A DNA stretch of 19,894 nt from an uncultured Ruminococcus sp. (GCA_902773045.1 CACYDE010000084.1:1-19894), one strand, 5' to 3'. Shown: positions 6,924-14,943, counted from the stretch's first letter. Numbers and translations: made by a program. The notes: generated by a model from the letters alone, not told the origin.

Positions 6924-8960
6924 TTATATTAATCCTTGCAGAACAGGAGCCGAAAGGATCTCAACTCTCGGCGGATCTTTCACCAAATCTATATTCAAAT
7001 TCTCGGACGAACCGCTCATTGTGATAAGTCCGAGTTCTTCCATCGCCTTAAGTATCACAAGAAGCTTCCCGAGGGAGATAGACTTTCTGTTTATTCTTCG
7101 ATGAAGAACATCAGCGGAGAAAGGAAATCTTCCCTTCGCTCTGAGGTATTTATACACAACGACAAAGTCGTCTCTTGTCACCGAAAGCTCCTTTTTCATT
7201 TTTTCATCAATATTCTTTCCCGTCATCAGATCGTCGAAAATCGCCTTGCTTTTCATCAGTTCCACATAATCCACATCCGAAAAGCCCGCTTCCTTGAGAC
7301 ACATAGAAACACTTTTAACATTATTATATTCATTTACATCAAGCGTAACCGCAAGATTAAGATTATCTCCCACAACATAAGGAAACTCATCGGGACCGCA
7401 GCCAAACAGAAGCGCCGTAAATGATGTGTTGTCTCTTCTGAAAGAAAGCTTAAGGTGTTTTCCGCCGCCCAACGGTCTGATATCCGTCAGATTTGAATTA
7501 TATATCCCGAAAACAGGCGTCGGATTTCCTGCGCCGAACGGTTCGAGAAGAGAAAGAGCCTCAACCGCAGAAACGGTTATCGCGGCAGGATTCAGTCTGC
7601 ACGCGAGTTTTATTTCGGGGAAAAATTCATTTTCAACGGAATCGGCAAATTCATTTATCTTTTCTCTGAAAAGATCTATATTTTCCGTTTTCAGTGACAT
7701 GCCTGCCGCCATCGGGTGACCGCCGAAAACGGTCAGAAGCTCCTTGCAGTAAGCCACACCGTCACACATCGCAAAGCCTTCGATGCTTCTTCCGGAGCCT
7801 TTTGCGCTTTCGCCGTCATACGTTATAATGATCGTCGGCTTTCCGTATTTGTCTTTTATTCTTGCAGCCGCGATGCCGATAACGCCCTGATGCCAGCCTT
7901 CACCTTCGACCACAATTATTTTTTTGTACTTTATATTTTCGTCTTCTTCAAGAGTTTTCTCAACCGAGCGAAGTATTTCTTGTTCTATCTCTTTTCTGTC
8001 TATGTTATCAGCATTGAGTTCCTCTGCAATTCTTTCCGCTTTTTCACGGTCATCTGTCAAAAGAAGCTCAACGGACTTGCTCGAAAGTCCGAGTCGTCCT
8101 CCGGCGTTGATCCTCGGAACCAACGTGAAAGCAACGCTGCCGGCAGAAACATCTTTTTTATCACAGCCCGAAACTCTTCTGAGTTCGGCGATGCCCGGTC
8201 TGTTTCCGGAATTTATCCGTTTCAATCCTTCTTTGACAAGGATCCTGTTTTCTCCGGTAAGACTTACAACATCGCCGATCGTTCCCACAGCCGCAATATC
8301 CGAATAGAGATCGTAAAGCTTTTCCATGTCAAGATCATCGTCCTCCATCGCCATGACAAGCTTAAACGCCAGTCCGACTCCGGAAAAATGCTTAAAGCTG
8401 CTGAGATCGTCCCTGCGGTGAGGATCAACCACCGCTGCGGCATTCGGAAGCTGTTCGGGAGGCGTGTGATGATCCGTAACAACTACATCTATACCGAGAG
8501 AATTGGAATACTCCACTTCATTGTAAGCGGATATACCGTTATCAACCGTCACAATAAGACCCACATTTTTTTCGTGAAGAATATCTATCGCTCCGTTATT
8601 GAGCCCGTAACCCTCGGTTTCCCGTGATGGGATGTAGTAGATAACATCGGCTCCTATACTTTTCAGATAAGAATAAAGCAGCGCCGTTGACGTAACTCCG
8701 TCAGCGTCATAATCTCCGTAAACGCAGATCCTTTCACCGCTTTCGATCGCGTCAGTTATCCTCATCACCGCAAGATCCATGTCGGTTATCAAAAAAGGAT
8801 TGGTCAGCTCCGCGTCATCGTCAAGAAAACTTACAAGCTCCTCGTCGCTTTCAAATTTCATCGTATCGAGAACGATCGAAGGTATCGCAGGAAGTTTAAG
8901 ACCTTTAGCGATCCTCGCGGCGTTGCTTTTATCAAAATCTGCCAATACCCATTTTTTCAT
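6924..8960 (-). CDS. recJ: RecJ, single-strand-specific 5'-3' exonuclease
   Basis: RecJ degrades single-stranded DNA 5' to 3' in recombinational and mismatch repair. The 678-residue protein has the DHH-family motifs: YGDYDADG (81-88), VTVDNG (137-142), the namesake DHH (163-165), and the DHHA1-domain motif GGHPMAAG. After the OB-fold region it has a C-terminal extension of roughly 120 residues, longer than E. coli RecJ (577 aa) but shorter than B. subtilis RecJ. Start: the ATG at 8960 has AGGTGA six bases upstream; a GTG two codons earlier lies inside that spacing and is unlikely. It is the first gene of the recJ-relA-dtd-MBL-hemZ-kinase operon, with a promoter at 9074-9102 and a leader of about 105 nt. 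Confidence 0.96.
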   Translation of the reverse strand: MKKWVLADFDKSNAARIAKGLKLPAIPSIVLDTMKFESDEELVSFLDDDAELTNPFLITDMDLAVMRITDAIESGERICVYGDYDADGVTSTALLYSYLKSIGADVIYYIPSRETEGYGLNNGAIDILHEKNVGLIVTVDNGISAYNEVEYSNSLGIDVVVTDHHTPPEQLPNAAAVVDPHRRDDLSSFKHFSGVGLAFKLVMAMEDDDLDMEKLYDLYSDIAAVGTIGDVVSLTGENRILVKEGLKRINSGNRPGIAELRRVSGCDKKDVSAGSVAFTLVPRINAGGRLGLSSKSVELLLTDDREKAERIAEELNADNIDRKEIEQEILRSVEKTLEEDENIKYKKIIVVEGEGWHQGVIGIAAARIKDKYGKPTIIITYDGESAKGSGRSIEGFAMCDGVAYCKELLTVFGGHPMAAGMSLKTENIDLFREKINEFADSVENEFFPEIKLACRLNPAAITVSAVEALSLLEPFGAGNPTPVFGIYNSNLTDIRPLGGGKHLKLSFRRDNTSFTALLFGCGPDEFPYVVGDNLNLAVTLDVNEYNNVKSVSMCLKEAGFSDVDYVELMKSKAIFDDLMTGKNIDEKMKKELSVTRDDFVVVYKYLRAKGRFPFSADVLHRRINRKSISLGKLLVILKAMEELGLITMSGSSENLNIDLVKDPPRVEILSAPVLQGLI

Positions 8961-9073
8961 ACTCACTCACCTAAAGAATAATTATCCTGTCCAAAGGGAA
9001 CATATCATGGAAGAACGAAGCGTTTTAGCTGTTCCGATCGAATCCCTTGCCGACGAGAATTCGGTATTTATTT

Positions 9074-9102
9074 ATTTTATCACTTATTCCAAAAAAATTC
9101 AA
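9074..9102 (-). promoter_or_regulatory. Promoter of the recJ-relA operon
   Basis: On the minus strand, TTGAAT (-35, 9102-9097), a 17-nt spacer and TGATAAAAT (extended -10, TAAAAT at 9079-9074) form a good vegetative promoter. It lies between the cdaR terminator and recJ, and is the only strong promoter found for the six-gene operon. The leader of about 105 nt down to the recJ start shows no clear strong hairpin. Confidence 0.7.
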
Positions 9103-9169
9103 TATATTTCGAGCATATTCTTATCAATTGTCAACAACCGAAAAAATGTTTTCAGCAGTACAAAAACGG

Positions 9170-9198
9170 AAAAACCCCTCGGGAAATGAGGAGTTTTT
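9170..9198 (-). terminator. Intrinsic terminator after cdaR
   Basis: AAAAACCCCTC (9170-9180) faces GAGGAGTTTTT (9188-9198) around a 7-nt loop. In the minus-strand RNA the odd position is a G-U wobble, giving an 11-bp stem whose 3' arm runs into the U-tract; in plus-strand RNA it would be a C-A mismatch. This supports minus-strand use, about 55 bases past the cdaR stop. A T-rich run also follows on the plus strand, so weak bidirectional activity is possible. Confidence 0.8.
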
Positions 9199-9253
9199 CT
9201 TTTTGACATTATTTTTTCAGATAAGAACTAAATGATATTTGATCTTCCGTCCG

Positions 9254-10630
9254 TCATCCGGATCCGTCTTCATCGCCGTGACCCTCTTCCCCCTCGGTGT
9301 CACCGGTGCTCGCAGATTCCGACTGAGGTTCAACGTCGCTCACCGTTATATTCATGTCATAAGTGCCGAATATCCAACAAGCGCTGTTTCCGCGTATCGT
9401 TACTTCAACCGTGTAATCGGAAGTTCCAAGCTTAGCGTCGGTAAGATCAACAGACGCTGTAACATCAGACGCGGTAATTTCCGAAACGGAATCTTTCGGG
9501 CCTATCACGCGGACAAGAATATTTCTATAGGACGAATAGTCGGCATACATTCCATCGGGAATATTTTTTAGTTCAAAATCGGTGATTACAAAAGATTTCG
9601 TCCTGAAATCAGTAAAATCGAACTGAGCCGTAACACGATCTATATTATTGAAGTTTCTGACGCCCTCGGGCATTACGACTTCAAAGGGCATGGACGCTGT
9701 TCCATACGAAAGCTGGCTGAGATCTATAGTTCCAAGGGAAATACTGTCTATAGAGTTGAGAATATCCGAAGAAGCAGCGATCTCTATCTGAGACGGTTCG
9801 ATCGTAATAAAGCCTTCCGCATTAAAACCAGTCGGTGCGTTTTCATAGCTTAATGTAAACGGAACCGTCTTTTTCAATAGAACCGGAATGGTAACATCTA
9901 CCGTTATAGGATTCAAAACCAGCGAATCATCGTTAATTTTCTGATCGTCAGAATCCAGAAGAACAACATCAATATTTTCAGCCGTTATTGTTTCGGTGAG
10001 TTCCTCTTCAAACTCGTAGGAAACGATCGCTTTGGCAACCTTTGAAACACTCTGTTCCGGACCGGTCACAGTTACGCTCTTTTCGGAAAGAACGGGCGTA
10101 CCCATGTAATATTCGGGCGGAGAGCTTGCTTGGATATCATTCTCGATAGAAAGTTCCTTGCTGACGTTCCTGTCAACAACCACCGTCACTTCGGACGGGT
10201 TGACCGAAACGATATTATAATTGTTTTTTACTCCAAGCTGTCTTGCCTGAAGAGTAACGTTGTAAGTTCCCGACGTCACGATGTTTCCCAGATTGGTTCC
10301 GTAAACCTGGATATCAGACGCTGTCAGAGAACCAACGGTAACGCTGTTTCCCTTGACCTTGACTGTTGCGGTAAAATCATCAATCGACACTCCATCGATA
10401 CTCACAACCGCCAGATTGTCCATTTCCGCGTCTTCGGAAAGCTCCAGACTTACGGGTATGTCAGAAACGGGATAGTTCACGGTTTCGCCGCTGCTGACCG
10501 AGATCATCGTCCAGATAAAAAACGACAGTACGAACGAAAACGCAAGCAGAAATTTATCGCTGTTAAAAAGTGTCGAAAAAGAAAATTTAGTTTTCTTTTC
10601 TTTTGATTTTTCTTGTTTTTTATTGCTCAC
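9254..10630 (-). CDS. cdaR: CdaR, YbbR-domain membrane regulator of the c-di-AMP cyclase
   Basis: CdaR-type proteins bind CdaA at the membrane and modulate c-di-AMP synthesis. The 458-residue protein has a Lys-rich cytoplasmic start, one membrane segment (about residues 25-47, FLLAFSFVLSFFIWTMI), then several tandem beta-rich YbbR domains predicted outside the cell. It ends in a very acidic tail rich in Glu, Asp, Ser and Gly (about 28 residues), which is unusual. The start chosen is the GTG at 10630, with AAAGGAG 10 nt upstream; it overlaps the cdaA stop by 11 bp. A longer frame from 10687 would lie inside cdaA and is Arg-rich and unlikely. The usual third gene, glmM, does not follow; a terminator does. 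Confidence 0.9.
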   Translation of the reverse strand: MSNKKQEKSKEKKTKFSFSTLFNSDKFLLAFSFVLSFFIWTMISVSSGETVNYPVSDIPVSLELSEDAEMDNLAVVSIDGVSIDDFTATVKVKGNSVTVGSLTASDIQVYGTNLGNIVTSGTYNVTLQARQLGVKNNYNIVSVNPSEVTVVVDRNVSKELSIENDIQASSPPEYYMGTPVLSEKSVTVTGPEQSVSKVAKAIVSYEFEEELTETITAENIDVVLLDSDDQKINDDSLVLNPITVDVTIPVLLKKTVPFTLSYENAPTGFNAEGFITIEPSQIEIAASSDILNSIDSISLGTIDLSQLSYGTASMPFEVVMPEGVRNFNNIDRVTAQFDFTDFRTKSFVITDFELKNIPDGMYADYSSYRNILVRVIGPKDSVSEITASDVTASVDLTDAKLGTSDYTVEVTIRGNSACWIFGTYDMNITVSDVEPQSESASTGDTEGEEGHGDEDGSG

Positions 10631-11513
10631 TCTTCTTCTTCTCCTTTCTTGATGAGGATAAGAAAGAAAATTTCTCGGGAAGGTCATTTTTTTCGCTGAC
10701 GAGAAGCTCGTTTAGCTTTTCAGTCAGCTTTTCTTTGGTCAGATCACGCTGAAGTTCACCGTTGAGAGCTATGGAAACAGAACCGGTTTCCTCCGAAACA
10801 ACCACTACCACAGCGTCGGAGACCTCACTGACCCCGAGCGCCGCACGGTGACGCGTTCCGAGATTTTCATCAACGCTGTCGTTATGAGTCAAAGGGAGTA
10901 TACAGCCGGCCGCATAGATCAGACCGTCTCTGACGATCATGGCGCCGTCGTGAAGAGGAGCCTTGTTAAAAAATATATTTCCTATCATCATTACTGACGG
11001 AGAAGCATTCACGACCGTTCCCGTGTCAGCAATATCCCCCAGACGCGTCCTTCTCTCAAAAACAATGAGCGCGCCTGTCTTTTTTGAATGAAGCTGCATT
11101 ACTGCATCGACAAAAACAGAAATAGTTTTTTTCTGTTTTAAAATATCCTCTTCACTCGCAGCTTCGTTGGAAAACACACTTTTCAGCCTTCGGTAAGTAT
11201 ATTTGCTTCGCCCGAGCTGTTCAAGAACCTTTCGTATCTCGGGCTGAAATACGATGAACAGCATTATAACGGCAAATTCAAAAAAACGATTTAGCATCGC
11301 AGTAAGCATCGTAAGACTGAAAATATACGCGACTCCGTAAAGTACAAGAAGAACAAGAATACCCTTAACAAGCTGTATGGCGCGGGTTTCCTTAACAAGT
11401 TTTATTAAATAATAAATTATCAAACCGATCGCAATAATGTCCACAGCGTCTTTCAAACGGAACGTTCGCATTACCGCAAAAAAATTCTCAAAGATCTGAC
11501 TTATCGATCCCAT
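10620..11513 (-). CDS. cdaA: CdaA, membrane diadenylate cyclase
   Basis: CdaA joins two ATP to make c-di-AMP, which controls potassium and osmolyte uptake and wall integrity in Firmicutes. The 297-residue protein has three N-terminal membrane segments (about residues 22-40, 47-66 and 70-89), then a DAC domain with the catalytic motifs DGA (189-191, in PLHDGAMIV) and RHR (221-223, in GTRHRAALG). The C-terminus is Lys/Ser-rich. The start at 11513 (MGSISQIFENFF) has AAGGGG at suitable spacing and fits the family; an 18-codon longer frame has no support. It is the first gene of a cdaA-cdaR pair with a promoter at 11587-11614. Confidence 0.96.
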   Translation of the reverse strand: MGSISQIFENFFAVMRTFRLKDAVDIIAIGLIIYYLIKLVKETRAIQLVKGILVLLVLYGVAYIFSLTMLTAMLNRFFEFAVIMLFIVFQPEIRKVLEQLGRSKYTYRRLKSVFSNEAASEEDILKQKKTISVFVDAVMQLHSKKTGALIVFERRTRLGDIADTGTVVNASPSVMMIGNIFFNKAPLHDGAMIVRDGLIYAAGCILPLTHNDSVDENLGTRHRAALGVSEVSDAVVVVVSEETGSVSIALNGELQRDLTKEKLTEKLNELLVSEKNDLPEKFSFLSSSRKEKKKSEQ

Positions 11514-11539
11514 ATTTTTTAATCCCCTTAAAATCTCTG

Positions 11540-11556
11540 TCAGAGTGTGTCTCTGA
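11540..11556 (-). promoter_or_regulatory. Small hairpin in the cdaA leader
   Basis: TCAGAG (11540-11545) and CTCTGA (11551-11556) form a perfect 6-bp stem with a 5-nt loop in the transcribed leader, about 27 bases before the cdaA start. It is too small to assign to a known riboswitch and may be only a structural element. Confidence 0.35.
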
Positions 11557-11586
11557 AATTTAGACAAATTACAATATCACATTAAT

Positions 11587-11614
11587 ATTTTACCACAAAA
11601 ATCAGGATATGCAA
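11587..11614 (-). promoter_or_regulatory. Promoter of cdaA-cdaR
   Basis: The minus strand has TTGCAT (11614-11609), a 16-nt spacer ending in TGG, and TAAAAT (11592-11587), an extended -10 promoter. It lies about 75 bases before the cdaA start and just downstream of the repeat at 11644-11724. Confidence 0.65.
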
Positions 11615-11643
11615 TCTTTTTTCAAAAATCCTGCACAAATTTT

Positions 11644-11724
11644 TTAAGGCAAATTAGACAATCAAAAATGAAAAGTTATTGATGAACAGTTCCTTAGGCG
11701 CTATCTCCGTGAGGTATTGCCTAA
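11644..11724. repeat. MITE-like repeat, copy 1 (81 bp)
   Basis: The element begins TTAAGGCAA (11644-11652) and ends TTGCCTAA (11717-11724), so the ends are imperfect inverted repeats. Its right 31 bases, reverse-complemented, match 17103-17133 at 26 of 31 positions. Its core (11648-11697) matches the reverse complement of 19809-19858 at 45 of 50 positions. It encodes nothing. It sits between the ABC-operon terminator, whose U-tract it touches, and the cdaA promoter. No clear target-site duplication was found. Confidence 0.65.
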
Positions 11725-11761
11725 AAAACGACCCATTGGAAATTCAAATCTTCCAATGGGT
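11723..11761 (-). terminator. Terminator of the ABC importer operon
   Basis: ACCCATTGGAA (11731-11741) and TTCCAATGGGT (11751-11761) form a perfect 11-bp stem with a 9-nt loop. In the minus-strand RNA it is followed by CG and six U. It begins 9 bases after the ATPase stop. A TTTATATTTTT run on the other side means it could also work on the plus strand. Confidence 0.9.
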
Positions 11762-11769
11762 TTATATTT

Positions 11770-12567
11770 TTAATCGCCGAGAAGCATTCTGTCGTTGTCG
11801 ATAGTCGAACCGCTCGCCTTCTCAAACTTCTGAAGCAGGATCTCAACCGTAAGTTTTTTCTTTTCCTCACCCGAGATGTCAAGAACTATTTTTCCGTCGC
11901 TCATCATGATAAGACGGTTTCCGTGAGTTATAGCGTCTTTCATATTATGCGTTACCATAAGCGCTGTGAGATTATTTTCCTCAATGATCTTGTCACTGAG
12001 TTCGAGAACCTTTGCGGCTGTTTTAGGGTCGAGCGCTGCAGTGTGTTCGTCAAGAAGAAGCAGCTTCGGACGCTTGATCGTCGCCATAAGAAGCGTTATC
12101 GCCTGACGCTGACCTCCAGAAAGAAGTCCGACCTTTGACGACATTCTGTCCTCAAGACCAAGCTCAAACTGTTTAAGAAGCTCTCGATATTCTTCTCTCT
12201 CGGACTTTTTAACGCCCCACGACAGTCCTCTTTTCTGACCTCTCCTTGCAGCGATCGCAAGATTCTCAATGATCTCCATATCCGCAACCGTTCCCGTCAT
12301 AGGATCCTGAAAAACTCTTCCGAGATATGGTGCGCGCTTATGTTCGGGGAGCGCAGAGATATCCTCTCCGTCAATCAGGATGGCTCCGCTGTCTACCGGC
12401 CAAACGCCCGCGATAGCATTCAGTGTAGTTGATTTTCCGGCGCCGTTTCCGCCGATAACCGTGCAGAAATCGCCGTCATTGAGTTTAAGGTTAACTCCGT
12501 TGAGAGCCTTTTTTTCGTTCACCGTTCCGGGGTTGAAGGTTTTGTAAACGTCAATTATTTCAAGCAT
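11770..12567 (-). CDS. ABC importer ATPase (TrpZ-like)
   Basis: A 265-residue ABC ATPase with Walker A GGNGAGKST (about 39-47), the signature LSGGQRQAIT and Walker B LLLLDEHTAALDP. It energises uptake by the permease encoded just upstream. The ATG at 12567 follows GGGAGGAAAAA and overlaps the permease stop by 8 bp, so the two are translationally coupled. Together with the LivH-like permease and the ABC_sub_bind-type lipoprotein it makes a complete importer of the TrpXYZ type. Characterised relatives in streptococci take up tryptophan, but the substrate cannot be read from this sequence. Confident as an ATPase of this system; substrate unknown. Confidence 0.92.
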   Translation of the reverse strand: MLEIIDVYKTFNPGTVNEKKALNGVNLKLNDGDFCTVIGGNGAGKSTTLNAIAGVWPVDSGAILIDGEDISALPEHKRAPYLGRVFQDPMTGTVADMEIIENLAIAARRGQKRGLSWGVKKSEREEYRELLKQFELGLEDRMSSKVGLLSGGQRQAITLLMATIKRPKLLLLDEHTAALDPKTAAKVLELSDKIIEENNLTALMVTHNMKDAITHGNRLIMMSDGKIVLDISGEEKKKLTVEILLQKFEKASGSTIDNDRMLLGD

Positions 12568-13537
12568 CGGCTTTTTCCTCCCTGTTCAGAGTTTTCTTGT
12601 TCTCTTTCGCTACACGTTTAAAGGAATTTTTGGACTTATTTTTAAGGTATGGGAAAGCGAGGAAAACAGCAACGATAACAGCCGTAAAAAGCTTGGTGTC
12701 ATCTGTCGGCATTTTCAGCCACAAAACTATACCCATTGAAATATAATAGAGAATACCGCCGACAATAACAAATGTAAGCTTTATAATAAAATTCGCGCGC
12801 TTACGGAATATCGCTTCACCGATAACTGCACCGATAATAACCGCTGCAAGTCCGATAACGATCGCGCCTCGTCCCATATTTATATCGGAAAATCCCTGAT
12901 ACTGAGCGAAAAGCGAACCGGAAAGAGCAACAAGACCGTTTGAAAGCGCAAGGGCAATGACCTTTGCAGCGTTAATATTGATACCCTGCGCCTTACTCAT
13001 TGCAGGGTTGCTTCCCGTTGAACGGATAGTCGAACCTTGTTCCGTTCCAAAATACCAGTACATCAGACCTATGACCACAACGGCAAAAGACAAACCTACA
13101 ATAATGGCTCTGCCGATATTACTTCCCGAAAGTATCAAAGTATAATTTCTGTAGCTTATCGGAAGGTTTGCCTTACCCATAATATTAAGATTGATCGAAT
13201 AGAGCGCGATCTGAGTGAGAATACCTGCAAGAATATCCGGAATTCCCAAAACCGTATGCAAAAAGCCCGTGACAAGACCCGCAAGGATCCCCGCTGCAAG
13301 AGCGATAAGAGTAGCCGGCCATATCGGAACTCCATTGATAAGCAGTATCGCAGTCACCGCACCTCCTGTGGCAAATGAACCGTCAACAGTAAGATCCGCA
13401 AAATTAAGCAGTTTATACGTGATGAAAACACCAAGCGCCATAAGTCCCCAGATAATTCCCTGCGCAATGTTTCCCGGAAGCTGGGAAGCAAAAACCGCCG
13501 GATTAAGGGACGAAAAATAATTTATGATCCCGTCCAT
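12560..13537 (-). CDS. ABC importer permease (BPD_transp_2 / LivH-like, TrpY-type)
   Basis: A 325-residue, strongly hydrophobic inner-membrane permease with about eight to nine predicted membrane segments and a basic cytoplasmic C-terminal tail (KNKSKNSFKRVAKENKK). The region containing FADLTVDGSFATGGAV near residues 46-61 is typical of the single-permease branch associated with ABC_sub_bind binding proteins. The start at 13537 has GGAGGGG immediately upstream; a 27-codon longer frame would run into the hairpin terminator and is rejected. A single permease presumably forms a homodimer. It is separated from the upstream binding-protein gene by 92 bases containing a strong hairpin, so it is probably expressed below the binding protein. 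Confidence 0.92.
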   Translation of the reverse strand: MDGIINYFSSLNPAVFASQLPGNIAQGIIWGLMALGVFITYKLLNFADLTVDGSFATGGAVTAILLINGVPIWPATLIALAAGILAGLVTGFLHTVLGIPDILAGILTQIALYSINLNIMGKANLPISYRNYTLILSGSNIGRAIIVGLSFAVVVIGLMYWYFGTEQGSTIRSTGSNPAMSKAQGININAAKVIALALSNGLVALSGSLFAQYQGFSDINMGRGAIVIGLAAVIIGAVIGEAIFRKRANFIIKLTFVIVGGILYYISMGIVLWLKMPTDDTKLFTAVIVAVFLAFPYLKNKSKNSFKRVAKENKKTLNREEKADA

Positions 13538-13574
13538 AATTCCCCTCCGTAAAAATATTTTTATCTGCATAAAA

Positions 13575-13603
13575 TATTGGGGTGCATTTACGGCACCCCA
13601 ATA
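13575..13603 (-). terminator. Intra-operon hairpin terminator between binding protein and permease
   Basis: TATTGGGGTGC (13575-13585) and GCACCCCAATA (13593-13603) form a perfect 11-bp GC-rich stem with a 7-nt loop. In minus-strand RNA UUUUAUG follows. Its place directly after a periplasm-type binding-protein gene suggests partial termination or 3'-end protection that raises binding-protein mRNA above permease and ATPase mRNA, a common arrangement in importer operons. Confidence 0.75.
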
Positions 13604-13629
13604 CCGATGATCGATCAAAGTCGTTTGAC

Positions 13630-14694
13630 TTACTCGGCAGCCTCTTCCTTTACGATAGCCTCATAACCGTCAGGAATTGTGATACCGAGAGCCTCACATC
13701 TCTCTTTGTCATATTTCTTTGTTGTGGGAGCGTAACGGATCTCCATAGTGGAAATATCTGCGCCCTCCTTGAGGATCTCATAAGCCATCTCGCCTGTTTC
13801 TCTTCCGAGATCATAGTAGCTGATCGAAAGAGTAGCAACACCGCAGCCGCTGCACATACCCTCTTCACCTGTAACGATCGGAATATTCTTCGGTGCAGCA
13901 ATATTATCAATGATACCTGTGTTGGAAGCGGCAGTGTTATCTGTCGGGATATAAAGAACTTCACACTCGTCGCATGCTGTTGTTGTTACGGCAGCAACAT
14001 CGTTGGAATCGGAGAATGTATATTCCTTGACTGTGTATCCTTCGTCCTCAAGATAAGGCTTGATCGTATCAAACTGATACTTTGAGTTAGCCTCGGCAGA
14101 GCAGTAAAGAATTCCAACCGTTGTTTTATCGGGGAAAAGCTCCTTAACAACCTTAGCCTGCTCGTCAAGAGGAGCAAGATCGGCTGTTCCCGAAACGTTC
14201 ATTTCCGAGTAGCCCTTCCAATCCTTGATATCAAGAGCTGTTCCGTAGTGAGTGATAGATGTTCCAAGAACAGGGATAGTGTCTGTTGCCGTGTACGCAG
14301 CCTGAAGAGCAGGTGTTGCGTTTCCAAGGATAAGATCAACGTTTGATGAAACGAAAAGGTTGCAGATCGTTGTGCATGTTGCGGAATCACCCTGCGCGTT
14401 CTGCTCATCGAATGTCACATTATCCTCACCGAGCTTCTCAATGAGAACATCCTTGAAGCCCTGTGTAGCAGCGTCGAGAGCCTCGTGCTGAACGAGCTGA
14501 CAGATACCTACAGTGAACTTCTTGTCCGATTCCTTAGCGTCTGAAGGCGACTCTGCCGAACCGGCTTCACTTGCTGCAGCTGAATTTTCCGATTCCGCTG
14601 CGGACTCGGTTGCCGCATTGCTGCAGCCTGCGAAAGAAAGCGCCATCGTAAGAACAGCGAGCGCAGCCGCAATAATTCTTCTTGTTTTAGTCAT
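13630..14694 (-). CDS. ABC importer substrate-binding lipoprotein (ABC_sub_bind family, TrpX-like)
   Basis: A 354-residue lipoprotein. The signal peptide has KTRR then a hydrophobic stretch ending in the lipobox FAGC with the lipidated Cys at 24. A Ser/Ala/Glu-rich linker (about 25-58) spaces the domain from the membrane. The mature part is a periplasmic-binding-like two-lobe fold of the ABC_sub_bind family, with segments such as KFTVGICQLVQHEALD, TVGILYCSAEANS and YIPTDNTAAS. Family members bind aromatic amino acids or remain unassigned. AGGAGG precedes the ATG. It is the first gene of the importer operon and has a near-consensus promoter. Family: confident. Ligand: not determined. Confidence 0.93.
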   Translation of the reverse strand: MTKTRRIIAAALAVLTMALSFAGCSNAATESAAESENSAAASEAGSAESPSDAKESDKKFTVGICQLVQHEALDAATQGFKDVLIEKLGEDNVTFDEQNAQGDSATCTTICNLFVSSNVDLILGNATPALQAAYTATDTIPVLGTSITHYGTALDIKDWKGYSEMNVSGTADLAPLDEQAKVVKELFPDKTTVGILYCSAEANSKYQFDTIKPYLEDEGYTVKEYTFSDSNDVAAVTTTACDECEVLYIPTDNTAASNTGIIDNIAAPKNIPIVTGEEGMCSGCGVATLSISYYDLGRETGEMAYEILKEGADISTMEIRYAPTTKKYDKERCEALGITIPDGYEAIVKEEAAE

Positions 14695-14731
14695 AAGTAT
14701 TTCCTCCTAAATAAAATCAAGCTACCGACCA

Positions 14732-14778
14732 ATTCGATATGCCCGAATGAATCCTGCCTGTCACCACTTTTCAGGCAG
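14732..14778 (-). promoter_or_regulatory. Structured leader of the ABC importer operon (two hairpins)
   Basis: In the leader, CTGCCTG (14754-14760) and CAGGCAG (14772-14778) form a perfect 7-bp stem with an 11-nt loop. A second stem, ATTCG (14732-14736) with CGAAT (14744-14748), lies between it and the AGGAGG site. There is no U-tract, no T-box motif and no riboswitch class I recognise. A six-codon frame (MNICTA) precedes and enters the first stem but has no ribosome site. The larger inverted repeat could alternatively be a DNA operator. Confidence 0.5.
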
Positions 14779-14800
14779 TACAGATATTCATACGTCTGTT

Positions 14801-14829
14801 ATTATACCCAAATCCTTGTTTTTTGTCAA
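14801..14829 (-). promoter_or_regulatory. Consensus sigma-A promoter of the ABC importer operon
   Basis: The minus strand has TTGACA (14829-14824), exactly 17 bases of spacer, and TATAAT (14806-14801): a perfect match at both boxes and the optimal spacing. Such a promoter would be strong unless repressed. The start of transcription would be near 14794, leaving a leader of about 100 nt. Confidence 0.85.
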
Positions 14830-14918
14830 TGGACTAAATTATGTTTATTAGAAGTTTATAATAATTAAAATTAAATTTGTTAATAATTACGAAAAAACAC
14901 AAATCTTGGAAAGGCATA

Positions 14919-14935
14919 TTCCGTTTTCTCCGGAA
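14919..14935 (-). terminator. Weak hairpin after the holin gene
   Basis: TTCCG (14919-14923) pairs with CGGAA (14931-14935), with a few additional imperfect pairs outside. It lies just past the holin stop, but in minus-strand RNA it is followed by UAUGCCUUUCC, and a real U-run appears only about 25 bases later. Termination here is uncertain. The rest of 14830-14943 is AT-rich and holds nothing else I can name. Confidence 0.25.
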
Positions 14936-14943
14936 ATATAACG

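Noticed and set aside
7716..8627. A 303-codon plus-strand open frame opposite recJ
   Set aside because: It lies wholly inside recJ, whose motifs are intact, has no good ribosome site and its composition is that of a complement frame.
9007..9189. Plus-strand frame starting MEERSVLAVPIES in the recJ leader
   Set aside because: It has a passable AAAGGGAA site, but it runs through the recJ promoter and ends in the cdaR terminator stem, so it is most likely chance.
11644..11724. Repeat copy 1 as a structured regulatory RNA of cdaA
   Set aside because: It lies upstream of the cdaA promoter, so it is not in that transcript, and the possible small stems are not kept in copy 3.
14755..14790. Leader peptide MNICTA with attenuation
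   Set aside because: It has no ribosome site and no run of regulatory codons such as Trp or Tyr.
14732..14794. T-box or known riboswitch for the importer operon
   Set aside because: The leader is only about 100 nt, lacks the T-box sequence and specifier domain, and shows no antiterminator pair; no known aptamer signature was recognised.
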